DNA of 64,000 nucleotides. Source: Haloterrigena alkaliphila (lineage in GTDB: Archaea > Halobacteriota > Halobacteria > Halobacteriales > Natrialbaceae). A model generated the notes under the pieces. The model saw only the letters and a program-made list of their open reading frames with translations. It was not told the DNA's origin and searched no databases. The DNA lies in the NCBI RefSeq assembly GCF_017352155.2, contig NZ_CP071462.1:2666001-2730000 (forward strand), given 5' to 3'. The position numbers and the translations under genes are program-made. This document shows, in pieces, positions 36,135 through 44,735 of this stretch; positions within the stretch are counted from its first letter, which is position 1; each line of letters starts with the position of its first letter.

Positions 36135-37835
36135 ATGTACGACGACGAGGAGCTCGCGGCGATCCGGGAGGCCACCGACGAGTGGGAGGCGGAAACGCTC
36201 GAGCCCACCCTCAACGCCCACGGGGAGCGCAAGGACCGGTTCGCGACCGTCTCGAATCTCGACGTCGATCGGCTCTACACCCCCGAGGACGTCGCCGACC
36301 TCGACTACCTCGAGGATCTGGGCTTCCCGGGGGAGGAGCCGTACACCCGCGGGCCGTACCCGACGATGTACCGCGGGCGGACGTGGACGATGCGCCAGTT
36401 CGCGGGCTTCGGAACCGCCGAGGAGACCAACGAGCGCTTTCACTACCTGATCGACGAGGGCCAGACCGGCCTCTCGGTGGCCTTCGACATGCCGTCGCTG
36501 ATGGGTCTCGACTCGGACGACCCGATGAGCCAGGGGGAGATCGGCACGGAGGGGGTCGCCGTCGACACGCTCCGTGACATGGAGATCCTCTTCGACGGGA
36601 TCGATCTCGAGGAGATCTCGACGTCCTTCACGATCAACCCCTCCGCGCCGGTGATCTACGCGATGTACGTCGCGCTGGCCGACCAGCGAGGCGTTCCGCG
36701 CGAGAATCTCCGCGGGACCCTCCAGAACGACATGTTCAAGGAGTTCATCGCCCAGAAGGAGTGGGTGATCCCCCCGGAGCCCTCGCTGGATCTCGTCACG
36801 GACGTCGTCGAATTCAGCACCGAGGAGACGCCGAAGTTCCACCCAATCTCCGTCTCCGGGTATCACATCCGCGAGGCCGGGTCGACGGCGGTGCAGGAAC
36901 TCGCCTTCACCCTCGCGGACGGCTTCGCCTACGTCGAGGACGCCCTCGAACGTGGCCTCGCGGTCGACGAGTTCGCGCCGCGGCTCTCCTTCTTCTTCAA
37001 CTGCCACAACGCCTTCTTCGAGGAGATCGCGAAGTACCGCGCTGCGAGACGGATCTACGCCCGCGTGATGGACGACTGGTACGATGCGGAGGTCGACGAG
37101 TCGAAGCGACTCAAGTTCCACACGCAGACGGCGGGCCAGTCGCTGACGGCCCAGCAGCCGCTGAACAACGTCGTTCGGGTGACGATCCAGGCGCTCGCCG
37201 GCGTGCTGGGGGGCACGCAGTCGCTGCACACTAACAGCTTCGACGAGGCGCTGGCGCTGCCCAGCGAGAAGGCCGTCCGGGTCGCCCTGCGCACCCAGCA
37301 GATCATCGCCGAGGAGTCCGGCGCGGCGGACATCGTCGACCCGATGGGCGGGAGCTTCGCGGTCGAGGCGCTCACCGACGAGACCGAGCAGCGGGTGATG
37401 GGCTACCTCGAGGAGATCCGCGAGATGGGCGACGGCTCCGTCCGCGACGGGGTCCTCAAGGGCATCGAGGACGGCTACTTCCTCCGGGAGATCCAGGAGG
37501 CCTCCTACGAGTACCAGGAGCGCGTCGAGCGCGGCGAGGAGGTCGTCGTCGGCGTCAACGAGTACACGCTCGAGGAGGACACCAGTCCCGAGATCCTCCA
37601 GATCGACGAGACGACGGCCGAGCGGCAACTGGCCCGCCTCGAGGACGTGAAGGCGGATCGAGACGACGCGGCCGTCGAGGACGCGCTCGAGGCGCTCCGC
37701 GAGGCGAGCGAGCGCGGCGAAAATACGATCCCGTACATCGTCGACGCCGTGAAGGCGTACGCGACGATGGGCGAGATCATGGGCGTCTTCGAGGAGCAGT
37801 ACGGCGCCTACAGCGAAGAGATCGGCCTGGCGTGA
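36135..37835 (+). CDS. mcmA: Methylmalonyl-CoA mutase large subunit, catalytic domain
   Basis: 566 residues from the ATG at 36135. It interconverts succinyl-CoA and (R)-methylmalonyl-CoA with adenosylcobalamin. The substrate-binding barrel shows [31 protein letters not shown], the active-site [26 protein letters not shown] and [12 protein letters not shown], all diagnostic. The C-terminal B12-binding domain is absent, as in archaea where it is a separate small protein (not in this window). The protein fits the archaeal alpha-1 subunit length. No mcmB or epimerase lies next to it. Confidence 0.95.
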   Translation: MYDDEELAAIREATDEWEAETLEPTLNAHGERKDRFATVSNLDVDRLYTPEDVADLDYLEDLGFPGEEPYTRGPYPTMYRGRTWTMRQFAGFGTAEETNERFHYLIDEGQTGLSVAFDMPSLMGLDSDDPMSQGEIGTEGVAVDTLRDMEILFDGIDLEEISTSFTINPSAPVIYAMYVALADQRGVPRENLRGTLQNDMFKEFIAQKEWVIPPEPSLDLVTDVVEFSTEETPKFHPISVSGYHIREAGSTAVQELAFTLADGFAYVEDALERGLAVDEFAPRLSFFFNCHNAFFEEIAKYRAARRIYARVMDDWYDAEVDESKRLKFHTQTAGQSLTAQQPLNNVVRVTIQALAGVLGGTQSLHTNSFDEALALPSEKAVRVALRTQQIIAEESGAADIVDPMGGSFAVEALTDETEQRVMGYLEEIREMGDGSVRDGVLKGIEDGYFLREIQEASYEYQERVERGEEVVVGVNEYTLEEDTSPEILQIDETTAERQLARLEDVKADRDDAAVEDALEALREASERGENTIPYIVDAVKAYATMGEIMGVFEEQYGAYSEEIGLA

Positions 37836-37854
37836 GGCGGCGACCGGTCACCGA

Positions 37855-38208
37855 TTAGCTCGTGGCGCAACCGCTGGCCTCGAGGTGTGCTCGAAGCTGC
37901 TCGGAGCGCTCGCTGTGTTCCCGGAGGGTGACCGTATCCCGTTCCTGACTGTAGTCGACGTACTCCGCGGCCGCCAACTTCGGAACGTGCGTGTGGTACA
38001 GCGTGAGATAGATCCGTCTCACCTCCTCGGGTGGGATCTCCGTGATCGGCGCGTCGTGCTCCCGGACGGCGACCTCGTCGGCGAGATCGGCCAAGGGGAG
38101 CGGGTTCTCGTACTCCCGAAGACACTCGAGGGCGTACCGACGGCGGCGGTGTGAGAGCATTTCGAAGACGGTGCTGACGGATTCGTGCGACTGTTGTGGC
38201 CCAACCAT
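37855..38208 (-). CDS. Winged-helix DUF7344-type regulator
   Basis: 117 residues from the ATG at 38208; an upstream in-frame ATG at 38259 would add a basic lead that looks non-coding. The core is a winged helix: VFEMLSHRRRRYALECLREYENPLPLADLADEVA, then VRRIYLTLYHTHVPKLAAAEYVDYSQERDTVTL as recognition helix and wing. This matches the haloarchaeal DUF7344 family, thought to act as DNA-binding regulators. A TATA-like ATGTTGTATACA lies near 38243. A related protein is encoded at 52941-53306. Confidence 0.8.
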   Translation of the reverse strand: MVGPQQSHESVSTVFEMLSHRRRRYALECLREYENPLPLADLADEVAVREHDAPITEIPPEEVRRIYLTLYHTHVPKLAAAEYVDYSQERDTVTLREHSERSEQLRAHLEASGCATS

Positions 38209-38488
38209 ACACGGATAACGCACCTCTTTGCGGAAGAGGGGATATGTTGTATACACCACCCAGAGTGGGGCGTGCGGAGGTGGAACGGAGATGACGTCAC
38301 TCTCCGCCCTGATGCGTGACCGTCACCGTGCTCGCGACGAGGTTCTCGTACGCGGCGCAGACTCTCGTGCGCGGTGCAGAACCGCTTCGAGAGGGGCTGC
38401 CACCCTGGCGTTCACCGTTCCGTCGGTACGGTCCCCGGATCGTTCCACCCACGCTTCCCCGATCGATCGGAACGACGCGAGGATCGGG

Positions 38489-39316
38489 TCACAACACGAG
38501 CGTCGACACCAGCCCGACGATTCCGGCGAGCGTGAACCCCAGTCCCGGAACCGCGAGCAGTCCGCCGAAGATCACGTAGAGGGAGCCGGAGCGCTGCCGG
38601 TCGGGGATCACCGTCGGCCGGTCGCCGACCGACACTTCGAACCAGTCGTCGCCGGCGACGGTGACCGGCGCGTCGGGATCGGACGCGCGGTCGGCCCCGT
38701 CGGTGACGGTGCCGCCGTAGACGTGGACGTCACCACCGGGCTCGAGGCGGTATTCGCGGTACTCTCGGTGTTCCCGGTACTCGCGGAGGTCGTCGCTCGA
38801 GTCGGCGCCGTCGCCGTCGGTCGCCGCGTTCGGAAGGCCGATCCCCGCGAGCCGATCGCGGACGTCGGCCGAGAGGTCGGCCCGGTCCGTCCAGGCCGTC
38901 GCGGCTGAGGGACGGTCTGTCAGCGAGAGGACGGCGCTCGCGGGGTCGACTCTGACGCGGTCCGTGCCCTCGTCGACGACGAACGGAACGCCGGCCGACA
39001 CCGCCGCGTCGTGGGTCCACGTCGCGTCCGGCCGCGTTTCGTCGCGGGAGCGAGACTGCACCGTGTACGCCAGACAGGCAGTGCCGGAGACCGGCGCCTC
39101 GAGGGTTCCCTCGTCGCTCGCTCGAGCGGTTCCCGCGAACTCGACGAGCCGGTTCGCGTCGGGAACCTCGCGGAGCGGTATCGGCCCGGCCGCACGGAGC
39201 CGTCGGGCGAGTCGAATCCGGCCGACACCCATCGACGCGATGATCACTCCGGCGGCGAGGACCGCGAGCCCGAACAGCAGCGCGGCCCCCATGACGAGCA
39301 GGTTCGTCGGCGGCAT
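38489..39316 (-). CDS. GIDE-domain (E3 ligase-like) membrane protein
   Basis: 275 residues from the ATG at 39316. An N-terminal helix (LLVMGAALLFGLAVLAAGVIIA) and a C-terminal helix pair (LYVIFGGLLAVPGLGFTLAGIVGLVSTLVL) bracket a soluble domain. That domain starts with RLVEFAGTARASDEGTLEAPVSGTACLAYTV, the hallmark of the GIDE fold first named from the mitochondrial ubiquitin ligase MUL1. Archaeal members lack a RING finger, so ligase activity is not expected. Function unknown. A short repeat, EYREHREYREYR, is conspicuous in the middle. Confidence 0.8.
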   Translation of the reverse strand: MPPTNLLVMGAALLFGLAVLAAGVIIASMGVGRIRLARRLRAAGPIPLREVPDANRLVEFAGTARASDEGTLEAPVSGTACLAYTVQSRSRDETRPDATWTHDAAVSAGVPFVVDEGTDRVRVDPASAVLSLTDRPSAATAWTDRADLSADVRDRLAGIGLPNAATDGDGADSSDDLREYREHREYREYRLEPGGDVHVYGGTVTDGADRASDPDAPVTVAGDDWFEVSVGDRPTVIPDRQRSGSLYVIFGGLLAVPGLGFTLAGIVGLVSTLVL

Positions 39317-39484
39317 ACGGGCCGGTTGCGTGCCGGAGAGGATAATTCCCGCGGGATACCGCTCGCGAACGGTCGACCTCGGGGCCGTGAGTGTGCCCCT
39401 CGATTGACGTCCCGGCGTCGAAACCGCCGGACGAAGTGACCGACGACGGGTTCGAAGCGGAGTGGCCCGCGGCACCCGTCGCAG

Positions 39485-39751
39485 TCAGACCGCGTCGTCG
39501 TCGAACCGCGACAGCACCGTGACGACCAGCAGAAAGGCACCCAGCACGAGCGCGACCGCGACGCCGCCGTAGAGAGCGAACGTGATCGGCGTGGCGGGAA
39601 TCGACCGCTCGAGGACGGTGATCGTCTCGAGGCCGCTCCACGCGGGGAGGGCGTAGCCGAGGACGGCGCCGAAGGCGGCGGTCGCGGCGCTCAGCGCGAG
39701 GACGAGGCCACCCACCACGCGGCGCCCGCCGAGTCGGCGATCACCAGTCAC
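39485..39751 (-). CDS. Small three-helix membrane protein
   Basis: 88 residues with three hydrophobic stretches near 13-35, 55-70 and 62-82, a basic N-terminus (GDRRLGGRRV) and an acidic C-terminus. No family is recognised with certainty. It precedes the GIDE-domain gene on the same strand (168-bp gap) and may be co-transcribed with it. Confidence 0.6.
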   Translation of the reverse strand: MTGDRRLGGRRVVGGLVLALSAATAAFGAVLGYALPAWSGLETITVLERSIPATPITFALYGGVAVALVLGAFLLVVTVLSRFDDDAV

Positions 39752-39874
39752 GCCCGTCGGTTCACCGCGCGGATACGAGGCCGTTGCGGTTTCACGTCCG
39801 CGCTCGAGCGGGCCGATTCCGCCAGATTCGCGCCGCCTCGAGGGGAACCAAATTTGTTTGGGGCCACTGATATC

Positions 39875-39958
39875 GAGGATGCCGTCCTACGTGTACGTAC
39901 GGCAGGGTCGTCGGCACTGGACCCGGTCCTGTCACCCTGCCGTTGCACCCCCATCCTC
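39875..39958. repeat. Nested-hairpin element (candidate structured RNA)
   Basis: Three helices are nested: GAGGATG (39875-39881) with CATCCTC (39952-39958), ACGGCAGGGT (39899-39908) with ACCCTGCCGT (39934-39943), and an inner GGAC-ccg-GTCC (39919-39929). An alternative pairing, GCCGT at 39881-39885 with ACGGC at 39899-39903, competes with the middle helix. Confidence 0.6.
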
Positions 39959-39994
39959 TCCGTCGGTTACTCGACGGCCGTCTCCCGCCCGCTA

Positions 39995-40074
39995 TAGTAG
40001 CGACTGAAAGTCAGTGCACATCCGATCGCATAATTGTCGTGCGATCGGTGTGTGAACAGTTTCAGTTGGTACTA
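39995..40074. repeat. 80-bp inverted-repeat element, copy 1
   Basis: Ends TAGTAGCGACTGAAA and TTTCAGTTGGTACTA form 15-bp imperfect terminal inverted repeats. Inside, CCGATCGCA and TGCGATCGG pair perfectly. A second copy with an enlarged centre is at 43607-43727. This looks like a MITE-type or extragenic palindromic element. Confidence 0.8.
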
Positions 40075-40133
40075 CTGGCGCGCGACTCCGCGTCGGTTTT
40101 TTGCCCGCTCACGTCGTAGCGTCGCAGGTAGCC

Positions 40134-40268
40134 GTGCACTCCGAGACCACCGACTCCGACGGCGCGGACTCGCGGCGACGGTTCGCCGAGAAAGAGCTGT
40201 TCCTGCTGTTACTCGTGGGAATCGCGGTACTGATGTCGCTGACGGGGTACGTCCTGATCGTCACCTGA
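40134..40268 (+). CDS. 44-residue single-helix membrane protein
   Basis: A GTG at 40134 opens a frame to the TGA at 40266-40268. Residues 1-20 are polar and charged (SETTDSDGADSRRRFAEKE), and 21-43 form one hydrophobic helix (LFLLLLVGIAVLMSLTGYVL), which ends at the C-terminus. Coding potential is supported by the codon use and by position: it converges on two small genes typically found near haem-copper oxidase loci. It could be a tiny oxidase-associated subunit, but that is inference. Confidence 0.55.
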   Translation: MHSETTDSDGADSRRRFAEKELFLLLLVGIAVLMSLTGYVLIVT

Positions 40269-40284
40269 CGGCGGCGGCGGGCGG

Positions 40285-40548
40285 TCAGTGCTCCTCCAGT
40301 TCGGGTTCCGCGACGTCGTGGTGGGTCCGCTCGTCGCCCTCGATCACGCGCGCCGCGTAGTAGGTGACGAACCCGAGCGTGGCGATCATCGACAGCAAGA
40401 TCGCGAACTGAATCGTCGACTGCAGTATCGCGACGCCCCAGGGGTTGAACACCGCGAAGAGGGCGACGAAGAAGACCATGATCGCCAGCGGGATCAGGTT
40501 GACTGCCAGGTCGAGCGTGATTTCCGAGTCGAAAGCGGCTCTACTCAT
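40285..40548 (-). CDS. Two-helix membrane protein (DUF6684-like)
   Basis: 87 residues. Two hydrophobic helices lie at about 14-34 (AVNLIPLAIMVFFVALFAVF) and 42-66 (STIQFAILLSMIATLGFVTYYAARVI), ending in an acidic, His-containing tail. The pattern FNPWGVAILQSTIQFAIL resembles the haloarchaeal DUF6684 family found beside cytochrome oxidase genes. It is 12 bp downstream of the next small membrane protein gene on the same strand, so they form a pair. Confidence 0.72.
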   Translation of the reverse strand: MSRAAFDSEITLDLAVNLIPLAIMVFFVALFAVFNPWGVAILQSTIQFAILLSMIATLGFVTYYAARVIEGDERTHHDVAEPELEEH

Positions 40549-40560
40549 GAGTGGGTGGAG

Positions 40561-40956
40561 TTAGCGGGTGGATCGTCTTCGAGCGCGAACGAGGACCGTC
40601 CCGGCGACCGTGACGACGCCGGCGACGGCGATCGCGAGGCCGCGGGTCGCCAGTCCCGTGAGTCCCTCGAGCGCGGCGACCGAGAGGACACCGGTACCGA
40701 GCGCGTACAGCAGGGCACCCGCGACGACGAACAGGGCGCCCAGTCCCGTCGCGAGCGGCCACGGACTCTCGACGTGGCCGGACTCGGCGAGGATCCCGGC
40801 GACGCTCGCGGCGAACAGCACGAGGCCGCCGACCGCGACCGGGAAGAGGTCGACGACGATCCCGACCTCCGAGCCGACGAGCCCGAGCGCGACCATGAGG
40901 GGCCACGGGCTCGCCGTCGGCTGCTCCCTGTCGTTCGCGCGCGAGTGGTCGGCCAT
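40561..40956 (-). CDS. Four-helix membrane protein (DUF7541-like)
   Basis: 131 residues from the ATG at 40956. After a polar lead with ASPWPLMVALGLVGSEVGIVVDLFPVAVGGLVLFAASVAGIL come two further helices (LATGLGALFVVAGALLYALG and LAIAVAGVVTVAGTVLV). The repeated SPWPL at the start of both halves suggests an internal duplication. It resembles haloarchaeal DUF7541 proteins that accompany oxidase genes. It is followed closely by the DUF6684-like gene. No catalytic residues are evident. Confidence 0.7.
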   Translation of the reverse strand: MADHSRANDREQPTASPWPLMVALGLVGSEVGIVVDLFPVAVGGLVLFAASVAGILAESGHVESPWPLATGLGALFVVAGALLYALGTGVLSVAALEGLTGLATRGLAIAVAGVVTVAGTVLVRARRRSTR

Positions 40957-41075
40957 TCGATTCGGGGCTACCACGTCCCCCCAGTAGTAGCTAGGGCCGT
41001 TCGTCCGTTCTCGAGACAGTGGTCGACCGGTGACTGTTGGTTAATCGAGTACTTAGCGCGGCTCGTCGCCGTCCG

Positions 41076-42140
41076 TCACGCCTCGCGTTCGATGACGAAC
41101 TCGGTGAACTCGTGGAGCTTCCGGGTCGTCTCGTCGTCGAATGCGAGTCGGTCGATCTCCTCGCGGGCCGTCGCGGCGAGGTCGAGGGCGAACTCGCGGG
41201 CGTACTCGAGGCTGCCGGCGTCCTCGATGATCGCGAGGGCCTCGGCGATCTCCTCGTCGGTGTTCGAGTCGGCGCCGAGGATCGCCTGGAGTCGCTCGGC
41301 CCGCTCGGGCGGGCTCTCCTCGATCGCGTGGATGACCAGCAGCGTCTTCTTCCCCTCGCGGATGTCGTTGCCGAACTCCTTGCCGAAGTCGCCGGCCCGA
41401 CCCAGCGAGTGTTCGACGTCTAAGATGTCGTCGCCGATCTGGAAGGCGACCGCGGTCAGTTCCGCGTACGTCGCGACGGCTTGCTCCACGTCGTCGGGTT
41501 GGCCGGTGATGATGGCCGCGAGGCGCCCGACGATCCGGGCGAGACAGCCCGTCTTGCACGCGCACATCTCGAGGTACTCGTCGACGCCGACCCGGACCGC
41601 CCGTTCGTTGTGCCAGCAGATGTCCATCCCCTGGCCGAGGTGGGTCCGGTTGAGTTCGTACATCAGCATCTCGTAGGCGGCCAGTCGCCGCTCGGCCGGG
41701 AGGTCGCCGGGGTCCTCGGTCAGCACTTTCAGCGGCAGGAAGTACATCGCGTTGCCGGCGTTGAGCGCGATGTCATGTCCGTAGACGTGGTGGAGGGCGC
41801 GCTCGCCGCGTCGAATCGTGGCGCCGTCTTCGACGTCGTCGACGATGATCGTCCCGTTGTGGAGGATCTCCGGGATACAGGCGTAGTGGACGTAGTCGGC
41901 GGGGTCCTCGCCGAACCCCTCGACGAAGACGAGAAAGAGCACCGCGCGCCACCGTTTCCCGCCCCGATCGAGGAGGTCCCACAGCGGCGTCGACAGCGCC
42001 CGCTGGATCCCCCCGGAATCGTACTCGTAGGTCGGATCACCGAAGAACGACTCGAGATAGTCGGCGTCGACGTCGCGTGGGACCAGGTCGGCGATCGCCT
42101 CGTCGATGGCCGGTCGCCAGTCGGCAAGCGTCTCCCGCAT
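41076..42140 (-). CDS. Polyprenyl (geranylgeranyl-type) diphosphate synthase
   Basis: 354 residues. Both aspartate-rich motifs of trans-prenyltransferases are present: DDVED in ILHNGTIIVDDVEDGATIRRG near residue 99 and GDDILD near 237. The chain-length region ahead of the first motif (VHYACIPEILHN) has small residues, as for C20 or longer products. It elongates allylic diphosphates with isopentenyl diphosphate for membrane lipids. The protein is longer at the N-terminus than typical GGPP synthases, forming a distinct haloarchaeal subfamily; product length cannot be fixed from sequence. Confidence 0.9.
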   Translation of the reverse strand: MRETLADWRPAIDEAIADLVPRDVDADYLESFFGDPTYEYDSGGIQRALSTPLWDLLDRGGKRWRAVLFLVFVEGFGEDPADYVHYACIPEILHNGTIIVDDVEDGATIRRGERALHHVYGHDIALNAGNAMYFLPLKVLTEDPGDLPAERRLAAYEMLMYELNRTHLGQGMDICWHNERAVRVGVDEYLEMCACKTGCLARIVGRLAAIITGQPDDVEQAVATYAELTAVAFQIGDDILDVEHSLGRAGDFGKEFGNDIREGKKTLLVIHAIEESPPERAERLQAILGADSNTDEEIAEALAIIEDAGSLEYAREFALDLAATAREEIDRLAFDDETTRKLHEFTEFVIEREA

Positions 42141-42305
42141 ACTCGTCCCGTGCGTGGGGGGCGTGAAAAAGTTTCCCAGTTTATGTTGTCAGTTGCGATT
42201 AATTGGATCGCTCTCGTTTTCCGTGCCCCGCGACTCCGGTTTCGAGCCCCGGTACCGCCGTTCGCGAGCGGTACAGTTACCCGGCCGTCGCCCCACGCTG
42301 TCGGT

Positions 42306-43619
42306 ATGAGCGACTGGATCGGTGACGTCTTTACGAGCGACGTCGGCTGGAGCCACCTCGAGGAACTGGTCGACGTCGGGAACCGGATGGCCGGCAGCGA
42401 TGGCGAGCGCGAGGCCGCCGAACTGACTCGCGACGCGCTGGCCGACGCCGGTGCCCGAAACGCCCGCCTCGAGTCCGTCGAGATTCAGGGCTGGACGCGC
42501 GGCGACAGTTCGATCGCGGCCGGCGAGACGACCCAGGACTGCATCGCCCTGCCGCGCAGTCCGTCCGAACGCGCGACCGGGCCGCTGGTCGACCTCGGCT
42601 ACGGGCTCCCGGCGGACTTCGAGGAGGCCGATCTCGAGGGGGCGATCGTTCTGGTCCGCAGCGACATCCCCGACTACGCCGACCGCTACGTCCACCGGCG
42701 GGAGAAGTACTACCACGCCGTCGACGCGGGCGCCGCCGGCTTCGTCTACCGGAACCACGTCGAGGGCTGTCTGCCCCCGACTGGAAGCGTCGGAACGGAC
42801 GAGGATCCGATCGGCGAGATTCCGGCCGTCGGCGTCTCGAGCGAGGTCGGCGCCCGGTTATCCCGTCGGTTCGCGGGGGAGAAGATCGAACTGACGGTCG
42901 AGGCCGACGTTCACTCGGCCCGGAGTCAGAACGTCCACGCCGAACTCGGCCCCGATACCGAGGAGCGCGTCCTCGTGACCAGCCACGTCGATGCCCACGA
43001 CATCGCCGAGGGTGCCATGGATAACGGCGCGGGAACGGCGCTGGTGGTCGAACTCGCGAACGCGCTCGCGACGCGGGCGGACGACCTCGAGACCCGCGTC
43101 GAGTTCGTCGCCTTCGGCGCCGAGGAGGTCGGACTGGTCGGTTCCTCGCGCTACGCCGAGTCGACCGACCGCGAGACGATCAAGGCAATCGTCAACAACG
43201 ACGGCGTCGTGCGCGGTCGAACGCTCTCCGTGACGACCCACGGCTTCGACGTCCTCGAGGCCGTCGCGGACGAAATCGCGGACCGACACGGCCACCCGAT
43301 CGAGACGGATCCGACGCTCGGTCCCCACAGCGACCACTGGTCGTTCGTCCAGTGGGGCGTTCCCGGCGCGTACGTCAACTCGACCGCGGACGACGTCGGC
43401 CGCGGCTGGGGCCACACCTCCGCCGACACCATCGAGAAACTCGAGAAACGGACGCTCCGGGAGCAGGCGATCCTCCTGACCGACCTCGTCGTCGAACTCG
43501 CCCGCGAGGAGACCTCCGTCGAGCACCGCGATCCCGAGGCAATCGCCGCCGACCTCGAGGCCCAGGACCTGGCGGACGGCATGCGGATCACCGGCGACTG
43601 GCCCTATAGTAGCCACTGA
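42306..43619 (+). CDS. M28 family zinc aminopeptidase
   Basis: 437 residues from the ATG at 42306. A protease-associated domain occupies about 100-200 (DFEEADLEGAIVLVRSDIPDYADRY). The metallopeptidase core has the zinc ligands in SHVDAHDIAEGAMDNGAGTA (His, Asp), FGAEEVGLVGS (catalytic Glu-Glu), NNDGV (Asp) and PHSDHWSFVQWGVPGAYVN (His). No signal peptide is seen, so it is probably cytoplasmic. The last four codons and the stop (TAT AGT AGC CAC TGA) belong to an inverted-repeat element, so insertion has set the C-terminus. Confidence 0.9.
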   Translation: MSDWIGDVFTSDVGWSHLEELVDVGNRMAGSDGEREAAELTRDALADAGARNARLESVEIQGWTRGDSSIAAGETTQDCIALPRSPSERATGPLVDLGYGLPADFEEADLEGAIVLVRSDIPDYADRYVHRREKYYHAVDAGAAGFVYRNHVEGCLPPTGSVGTDEDPIGEIPAVGVSSEVGARLSRRFAGEKIELTVEADVHSARSQNVHAELGPDTEERVLVTSHVDAHDIAEGAMDNGAGTALVVELANALATRADDLETRVEFVAFGAEEVGLVGSSRYAESTDRETIKAIVNNDGVVRGRTLSVTTHGFDVLEAVADEIADRHGHPIETDPTLGPHSDHWSFVQWGVPGAYVNSTADDVGRGWGHTSADTIEKLEKRTLREQAILLTDLVVELAREETSVEHRDPEAIAADLEAQDLADGMRITGDWPYSSH

Positions 43620-43727
43620 AAGTCAGTGCACACCCGATCGCACGACAGGAGCGCGGTTCGGAGCGAGCGAAGCGAGTGAGAACCGCGGATAGTGCGATCG
43701 GTGTGTAAACAGTTTCAGTTGGTACTA
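43607..43727. repeat. 121-bp inverted-repeat element, copy 2
   Basis: Same ends as at 39995-40074 (TAGTAGCCACTGAAA and TTTCAGTTGGTACTA) and the same inner arms (CCGATCGCAC, GTGCGATCGG), but the centre is expanded by about 40 bp that is itself palindromic (CGCGGTTC ... GAACCGCG). TATA flanks both ends (43605 and 43726). It supplies the stop codon of the M28 peptidase gene. Confidence 0.82.
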
Positions 43728-43781
43728 TACGACGAGTAGGGAACCCAACGGCTTTTTTCGGCCCCGCGCCAACGGGCGGAC

Positions 43782-44633
43782 ATGGACGCCGCGTGGTCCG
43801 CGGACGAGCGACCGGTCGTCGGCATCGTCGACCCGAACGTCGAGGCGGGACCGAGCGACGGCGCCGAGTCGCTCGAGGACGCGCTCCGGCCGACGCTGGA
43901 CGCCCACGACGCCACGGCCGTCGGCGGCGACGCGGCCGACGTGCTCGCGGGGTCGCCGTCTGTTCTCGTGGTAGCGGGCGAGGACGCCCTCTCGGCGGTC
44001 GCTCGACGGCGACCCGACGTGCCGGTTCTCCCCGTCGGCGACGTGACCGGGATCGACGCGGTCGATCTCGATCGGCTACCGGCGGCGCTCGAGGCCGTCC
44101 TCGAGGGAGACGCGAGGATCCACCGGCACCCGATACTGGGACTCGAGGTCGAGGACCGCGGCGACGCGGCCGGACGTGGATCGACTGGTGACGCAGCCGA
44201 CTCGGTCGAGCGCGACGGCGCTCGGGAGTACGCGCTGTTCGACGCCACGCTCGTCACCGACGAACCGGCACGCATCTCCGAGTACGGCGTCTCGAGTCGC
44301 GGCGAGTCGGTCGCGACGTTCCGGGCCGACGGCGTCGTGATCGCGACGCCGGCCGGCAGTCACGGCTACGCCAGCGCCGTCGACGCACCTCACCTCTCGG
44401 CAGCCGTCGACGCCGTCGCCGTCGCCCCCATCGCCCCCTTCGTCACGCAGACCCGGCGGTGGGTGCTCCCGGACGACGACCTCGCGGTGACGGTCGAACG
44501 CGACGAGGGCGACGTCAGACTGGTCGCCGACGGGCGGTCCGTGGCGACGGTCGACGTCGATTCCCGTGTGACGATCGCTGTAGACGGCGCGCTCGAGACG
44601 CTGTCCGTTCCGGATGGGGTACTCGAGTCGTAA
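43782..44633 (+). CDS. NAD kinase-like protein lacking the GGDG motif
   Basis: 283 residues. The C-terminal half has the NAD kinase nucleotide-binding segment DGVVIATPAGSHGYASA (usual form TPTGSTAY), the later VAPIAPFVTQTRRWVLP and a beta-sandwich. The N-terminal catalytic motif GGDGT is replaced by VVAGEDALSAV, so the residue acting as base is questionable. It is likely a degenerate paralogue, possibly regulatory, or one binding a different substrate. It starts 55 bp after the palindromic element; three 23-bp repeats follow its stop. Confidence 0.75.
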   Translation: MDAAWSADERPVVGIVDPNVEAGPSDGAESLEDALRPTLDAHDATAVGGDAADVLAGSPSVLVVAGEDALSAVARRRPDVPVLPVGDVTGIDAVDLDRLPAALEAVLEGDARIHRHPILGLEVEDRGDAAGRGSTGDAADSVERDGAREYALFDATLVTDEPARISEYGVSSRGESVATFRADGVVIATPAGSHGYASAVDAPHLSAAVDAVAVAPIAPFVTQTRRWVLPDDDLAVTVERDEGDVRLVADGRSVATVDVDSRVTIAVDGALETLSVPDGVLES

Positions 44634-44689
44634 TGAGTAGTCAACTCGAGTCGTAATGGGTGGTCGACTCGAGTCGTAACGGGCGACGT
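44621..44689 (+). repeat. Three tandem 23-bp units over a stop codon
   Basis: ACTCGAGTCGTAATG recurs at 44621, 44644 and 44667 (the third with AACG). The first unit contains the TAA of the NAD kinase-like gene. Each unit carries the palindrome ACTCGAGT. Confidence 0.85.
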
Positions 44690-44735
44690 TCGCGGAGAAA
44701 AAGCCAGTCGTCACCGAAGCGCCGGGCGTCGCAGT

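Larger units (their letters stand above)
39752..40133. other. Divergent intergenic region with two foldback elements
   Basis: 382 bp without a clear gene. It contains a near-palindrome CCAAATTTGTTTGG (39848-39861), the nested hairpin at 39875-39958 and the inverted-repeat element at 39995-40074, leaving about 60 bp before the next start. Confidence 0.6.
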
